A stretch of DNA of 64,000 bases. Origin: Alcanivorax sp. GTDB lineage: Bacteria > Pseudomonadota > Gammaproteobacteria > Pseudomonadales > Alcanivoracaceae. Numbering within the stretch: the first letter of the stretch is position 1; every line of letters begins with the position of its first letter. The position numbers and the translations under genes were made by a program. The stretch lies in assembly GCA_022565695.1 (NCBI GenBank), contig JAIUME010000001.1, forward strand, positions 248,001 to 312,000, in the 5' to 3' direction. Shown here piece by piece: positions 59,231 through 64,000 of the stretch. The notes below the pieces were generated by a model. It was not told the DNA's origin and searched no databases. It saw only the letters and a list, made by a program, of their open reading frames with translations.

Positions 59231-60670
59231 TTACTGCTCTCCCTGCCGAGATGTGTCACCGGGCTGGCCTGCAGCCGGCGCGTCCTGTGATGCTTTCTGT
59301 GATGCTTCTTGTGATGTGCTGCTCGGCCGCTGCCAGCCGCTGAGGTTGCGCTGTTTTGACCGCGCCACGGCCAGTTCTTTCTCGGGGACATCTTTGGTCA
59401 CGACACTGCCGGCCCCCACCGTAGCACCGCTGCCGACACTGACCGGCGCCACCAGCGAACTGTTGGAACCGATGAAGGCATTGTCGCCGATATGGGTCTC
59501 GAACTTGTTTACGCCGTCGTAGTTACAGGTAATGGTGCCTGCGCCAACATTGACGTCCCGACCAAGGGTCGCGTCTCCAAGATACGTCAGATGATTGACC
59601 TTGCTGCCCGGGCCGATCAGTGTCTTTTTTGTTTCGACAAAATTACCGACCCGGGCACCCGCCGCCAGCTCGGTGCCCGGCCGCAAGCGCGCGAACGGCC
59701 CGACGTGGCAGTCTTCACCCACCACCGCACCGTCCACGACCGAATTGGCCTCAATATGGGAACCCTCGCCGATACGGGCGTTGCGAATCAGACAGTTCGG
59801 GCCAATGGTGACCCTGGCCGCAATATCCACCTCACCCACCAGCACCGTGTTGATATCCAGCACCACATCCTGGCCACAGCGCACATTGCCGCGCACGTCC
59901 AGCCGCGCCGGATCCATCACGGTCACACCGTCGCGCATCAGCGCTTCCGCCTGAACCTGTTGATAAACCCGTTCGAGCCGCGCCAGTTGAACCCGGTCAT
60001 TAACGCCGTCCACTTCCCAGGGGAATGACGGCTGCACCGCATCAATGGTCAGGCCATCTGCCACGGCCATGGCAATCACGTCGGTGAGGTAATACTCGCC
60101 CTGGGCGTTGTTGCTGGACAGTTTCGGCAAGGCCTGGTCCAGGAATGCCCTGGGGCAGGCGAGAATGCCGGTGTTGATTTCGCGGATCGCCTTCTGAGTC
60201 GCGTCGGCATCCTTGTATTCCACGATCGCCTGCACGGCGCCCTCGGCATTACGCACAATGCGACCGTAGGCACCGGGGTCCGCCATCTCCAGCGTCATCA
60301 ATGCCAGGGTGTCCGGCTGCACACGGGACACAAAGTCTCGCAGGGTTTCGGCGCGGATCAGCGGCACATCGCCGTACAGGATCAGCACCACCTCTTCAGA
60401 AATATGCGGCATGGCCTGCGCCACAGCGTGGCCGGTGCCCAGTTGTTCGGCCTGCTCGGCCCAGATCACATCCGTGGCCGGCACTTCGCGCTGTACCCGA
60501 TCACCGCCGTGGCCAAACACCACACAGATGCTGCCGGGGGAAAGTGCCCGGGCGGTATCAATGACATGGCCAAGCATCGGCTTGCCCGCCAGCGGGTGCG
60601 CCACTTTGGGCAGGTCGGAGCGCATGCGCGTGCCCTTGCCCGCTGCGAGAATCACGATTGCCAGTTCCAT
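59231..60670 (-). CDS. glmU: Bifunctional UDP-GlcNAc pyrophosphorylase / glucosamine-1-P acetyltransferase
   Basis: The 479-residue protein has the N-terminal uridylyltransferase (about 1-228; [47 protein letters not shown]) and a left-handed beta-helix acetyltransferase (about 250-455) with hexapeptide repeats, [40 protein letters not shown] and [19 protein letters not shown]. It makes UDP-GlcNAc for peptidoglycan and lipid A. The usual end KGWKRP is followed here by a tail of about 25 residues rich in Ser, Gln, Ala and Asp ([14 protein letters not shown]), coded by a 12 bp tandem repeat. AAGGAAGAGCA precedes the ATG. glmS follows 2 bp later. Confidence 0.97.
   Translation of the reverse strand: MELAIVILAAGKGTRMRSDLPKVAHPLAGKPMLGHVIDTARALSPGSICVVFGHGGDRVQREVPATDVIWAEQAEQLGTGHAVAQAMPHISEEVVLILYGDVPLIRAETLRDFVSRVQPDTLALMTLEMADPGAYGRIVRNAEGAVQAIVEYKDADATQKAIREINTGILACPRAFLDQALPKLSSNNAQGEYYLTDVIAMAVADGLTIDAVQPSFPWEVDGVNDRVQLARLERVYQQVQAEALMRDGVTVMDPARLDVRGNVRCGQDVVLDINTVLVGEVDIAARVTIGPNCLIRNARIGEGSHIEANSVVDGAVVGEDCHVGPFARLRPGTELAAGARVGNFVETKKTLIGPGSKVNHLTYLGDATLGRDVNVGAGTITCNYDGVNKFETHIGDNAFIGSNSSLVAPVSVGSGATVGAGSVVTKDVPEKELAVARSKQRNLSGWQRPSSTSQEASQKASQDAPAAGQPGDTSRQGEQ
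59286..59321. repeat. 12 bp tandem repeat in the glmU 3' end
   Basis: TGTGATGCTTTC, TGTGATGCTTCT and a diverged TGTGATGTGCTG at 59286, 59298 and 59310 code for the Ser-Gln-(Glu/Lys/Asp)-Ala tail of GlmU. Confidence 0.9.
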
Positions 60671-60684
60671 TGCTCTTCCTTCTG

Positions 60685-60714
60685 CTTGCAGAGCCTGTAC
60701 TTGCTGAACCTGTA
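60685..60714. repeat. 15 bp tandem repeat in the glmU upstream region
   Basis: CTTGCAGAGCCTGTA at 60685 is followed by CTTGCTGAACCTGTA at 60700, with a trailing TTTGCC. It lies in the leader or promoter zone just before glmU (ATG at 60670). Confidence 0.8.
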
Positions 60715-60787
60715 TTTGCCAAGCTCGATGTTAACCCATGGCCGGCAACGGAGCACGGCGCAGGCATCGGCAGGCCTGCCACTGAAC

Positions 60788-60820
60788 AAAAAAGGGGCGG
60801 CTTCTCAGCCACCCCTTTTC
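60788..60820 (-). terminator. Intrinsic terminator of the atp operon
   Basis: AAAAGGGGCGGCT and AGCCACCCCTTTT form a 13 bp stem with one C-A mismatch and a loop of TCTC. On the minus strand a run of six T follows, so it ends transcription after atpC (stop 60841) before glmU. On the plus strand the T-run TTTT is shorter. Confidence 0.85.
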
Positions 60821-60840
60821 TGACAACGACTTGCCGGCAA

Positions 60841-61275
60841 TTACTTGCTGGAGCCGCCGAATTTCTTCTTCATCTGCTGAATGGCCCGCAGCTGTGCCAC
60901 GGACTCGGCCAGCTGCGCAGAGGCTGCAGAGTAGTCCATCTCGGAGCTCTTGCCTTCCAGCGCTTCTTTGGCGCGCTGTTTGGCTTCTTCTGCTGCCGCC
61001 TCGTCCATGTCATGGGCGCGCTCGGCACTGTCAGCAAGAATGGTCACGACCTTGGGCTGCACTTCCAGGAAGCCGCCGTTGACGTAGAACACATCCTCCT
61101 CACCACCTTCCTTGATGATGCGTACCGGGCCCGGTTTGAGTGCTGTCAGCAGTGGCGCGTGACCGGGCAGAATGCCCAGGTCACCTTCGCTACCGGCGAC
61201 AACCACCATTTCCACCAGGCCGGCAAACAACTGACGTTCAGCGCTGACGATATCGCAATGCACTTTTGCTGGCAT
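60841..61275 (-). CDS. atpC: ATP synthase F1 epsilon subunit
   Basis: The 144-residue protein matches the epsilon subunit: [60 protein letters not shown] and a helical C-terminal hairpin with [20 protein letters not shown]. It belongs to the central stalk and inhibits ATP hydrolysis. It is the last gene of the atp operon and is followed by a strong terminator. Confidence 0.96.
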   Translation of the reverse strand: MPAKVHCDIVSAERQLFAGLVEMVVVAGSEGDLGILPGHAPLLTALKPGPVRIIKEGGEEDVFYVNGGFLEVQPKVVTILADSAERAHDMDEAAAEEAKQRAKEALEGKSSEMDYSAASAQLAESVAQLRAIQQMKKKFGGSSK

Positions 61276-61300
61276 GTGCTTCTTCTCCCGCTCGGGCGAA

Positions 61301-62698
<1,398 letters not shown>

Positions 62699-62720
62699 TC
62701 AGCTTGCTTGTCCGCCCCGG

Positions 62721-63596
62721 TCAGACCGCGGCAGCACCACTAACAATTTCGGAGATTTCCTGTGTAATCGCAGCCTGACGGGCCTTGTTATACAGAAGCT
62801 CCAGATCACGAATCAGGTCGCCTGCGTTATCGGTTGCCGCCTTCATGGCAACCATCCGCGCGGCCTGTTCGCAGGCGTTGTTTTCCACGACCGCCTGGTA
62901 CACTTGCGTCTCGATAAACCGCAACAACAGGCCTTCGATCAGCTCTTTCGGTGCCGGCTCGTAGATGTAGTCCCAGCGGTGCTGGCTACCTTCATCACGG
63001 AACTCGGCCACCTCACCGGCGGGCAGCGGCAGAACCTGCTGCACGAACGGCTGCTGAGTCATGGTGTTGACGAATTCGTTGTACACCAGGTAAATCCGAT
63101 CAACCTCGCCGTTTTCAAAGCTGTCGATCATCGCCTTGATGGTGCCGATCAGATCCGACAGATGTGGCGCGTCACCCAAGCCGTTGACGGAAGCGACAAC
63201 GTCGCCCCCGAAGCTGCGGAAGAAGCTCATCGCCTTGTTGCCGATGGCGCAGTACTGCACTGCAACACCTTTGCCAGACCAGTCGCGGGCTTCACGCAGC
63301 ATCTGCTTGAACAGATTCACGTTGAGACCACCGCACAGACCGCGGTCTGACGAGACAACGATGTAGGCGACTTTCTTTACCTCACGATCAACGAGGAAAG
63401 AATGCTGATATTCCACATCGGCATTGGCCAGATGCGCGATCACATTACGGATACGGCTGGCGTACGGCTTGGTCGCCGACATCCGCTCCTGTGCTCTGCG
63501 CATCTTGCTGGCGGCCACCATCTCCATCGCACGGGTGATTTTCCGCGTGCTCTGGACGCTGGCGATCTTGGTACGTACCTCTTTCGCGCCGGCCAT
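62721..63596 (-). CDS. atpG: ATP synthase F1 gamma subunit
   Basis: The 291-residue protein shows [57 protein letters not shown] and at the C-terminus [20 protein letters not shown] then [15 protein letters not shown]. It is the rotating central shaft. It is 3-5 residues longer than the typical 286-288 of Pseudomonas. Confidence 0.98.
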   Translation of the reverse strand: MAGAKEVRTKIASVQSTRKITRAMEMVAASKMRRAQERMSATKPYASRIRNVIAHLANADVEYQHSFLVDREVKKVAYIVVSSDRGLCGGLNVNLFKQMLREARDWSGKGVAVQYCAIGNKAMSFFRSFGGDVVASVNGLGDAPHLSDLIGTIKAMIDSFENGEVDRIYLVYNEFVNTMTQQPFVQQVLPLPAGEVAEFRDEGSQHRWDYIYEPAPKELIEGLLLRFIETQVYQAVVENNACEQAARMVAMKAATDNAGDLIRDLELLYNKARQAAITQEISEIVSGAAAV

Positions 63597-63619
63597 AGGA
63601 CTATCCTTTTAAGCAACGA

Positions 63620-64000
63620 TTACCAGGTCTGGGTGGCCTTGAACTTCTCGATCGCTTCCTTGATGCCGGATTCGATCTCGCCGTTGAAGTCGCCCTTCTC
63701 GTTGATCTTGTCCATCAACGCCTTGTTTTCGCTGTTCATGTAATCCAGCAGCGAAGCCTCGAATTTGCCGATCTTCTCAAGGGCCACATCTTTCAGGAAG
63801 CCTTCGTTGACGGCATACAGCATGACGCCCATTTCGGCGACAGACTGCGGGCTGTACTGCTTCTGCTTCATCAGTTCGGTAGCGCGCTGACCGTGCTCCA
63901 GCTGTGAGCGAGTCGCTTCGTCCAGATCAGAAGCAAACTGGGCGAAAGCCGCCAGTTCACGATACTGAGCCAGAGCCAGACGAATACCACCACCGAGCTT
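63620..64000 (-). CDS. atpA: ATP synthase F1 alpha subunit, C-terminal part (cut by window edge)
   Basis: The open frame reaching the window edge codes for the last 126 residues of the alpha subunit: [40 protein letters not shown] and the end [10 protein letters not shown]. The gene continues beyond position 64000. The stop TAA lies 23 bp before the atpG start. Confidence 0.97.
   Translation of the reverse strand, partial: KLGGGIRLALAQYRELAAFAQFASDLDEATRSQLEHGQRATELMKQKQYSPQSVAEMGVMLYAVNEGFLKDVALEKIGKFEASLLDYMNSENKALMDKINEKGDFNGEIESGIKEAIEKFKATQTW

Overview
The window is a compact, roughly 60% GC chromosomal segment of a Gram-negative gammaproteobacterium. It carries a Pseudomonas-type Pil-Chp twitching-motility chemosensory cluster (PilG, PilH, PilI, PilJ, PilK, ChpA, ChpB, ChpC), the pilT-pilU retraction ATPases, a pyrR-pyrB-pyrC' operon with a catalytically dead dihydroorotase homologue, LptA/LPS-type outer membrane functions (HtrB, lipoproteins) and an F-type ATP synthase operon next to glmU-glmS. 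The neighbour order gshB, tonB3-like, yqgE/algH, ruvX, pyrR, pyrB, pyrC' beside pilG, and yggT, proC, yggS, pilT, pilU, is that known from Pseudomonas aeruginosa. A relative of Pseudomonas such as an Alcanivorax-like marine bacterium is a reasonable guess, but the genus is an inference. I saw no rRNA, tRNA, CRISPR array, insertion sequence, prophage or plasmid origin.

Layout. 1-11 kb is an accessory stretch: a MarR regulator with two palindromic operators and a DMT exporter plus NAD(P)-binding protein, a PEP mutase-family enzyme with an AraC regulator, a small outer-membrane-like protein, a glutathione transferase, two small membrane proteins, a large DUF6351-like lipoprotein with an esterase-type serine motif, an Ada-like methyltransferase, a RibD-type reductase and an SOS-controlled yebG. 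11-27.4 kb, all on the minus strand, holds a LysE-type exporter, cytochrome b561, HtrB acyltransferase, a metallo-beta-lactamase-fold hydrolase and then the pilGHIJK-chpABC operon, dominated by the 2355-residue ChpA. 27.6-33.4 kb on the plus strand is the tightly overlapped gshB to pyrC' block.

33.4-43.7 kb is a second accessory stretch: nitronate monooxygenase-like enzyme, a lipoprotein phosphoesterase, a four-PAS sensor kinase, a DUF4136 lipoprotein, and a LysR gene facing a glutathionyl-hydroquinone reductase/pirin pair. 43.7-48.4 kb has pilU-pilT divergent from yggS-proC-yggT. 48.4-57.3 kb has an orphan TRAP binding protein, uvrD, a GGDEF-EAL protein, mgtE and an exported Lig E-type DNA ligase. 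57.4-64 kb has glmS-glmU and, across a clear terminator, atpC, atpD, atpG and the 3' end of atpA.

How the genes work together: PilJ senses, PilI couples it to the ChpA kinase, PilK and ChpB methylate and demethylate PilJ, and PilG/PilH carry the signal to the pilus motors, of which PilT and PilU are in this window. Carbamoyl-aspartate synthesis (PyrB with its structural partner PyrC'), UDP-GlcNAc synthesis (GlmS, GlmU), proline (ProC), glutathione (GshB) and ATP synthesis are housekeeping functions. The most unusual feature is not a gene but a recurring pattern: many 12, 13, 15, 19 and 20 bp tandem duplications, placed in linkers of ChpA, at protein termini (YebG, GlmU, ChpB) and across stop codons. 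I did not find a clearly new multi-gene system; the best unexplained gene block is 5.3-8.7 kb.
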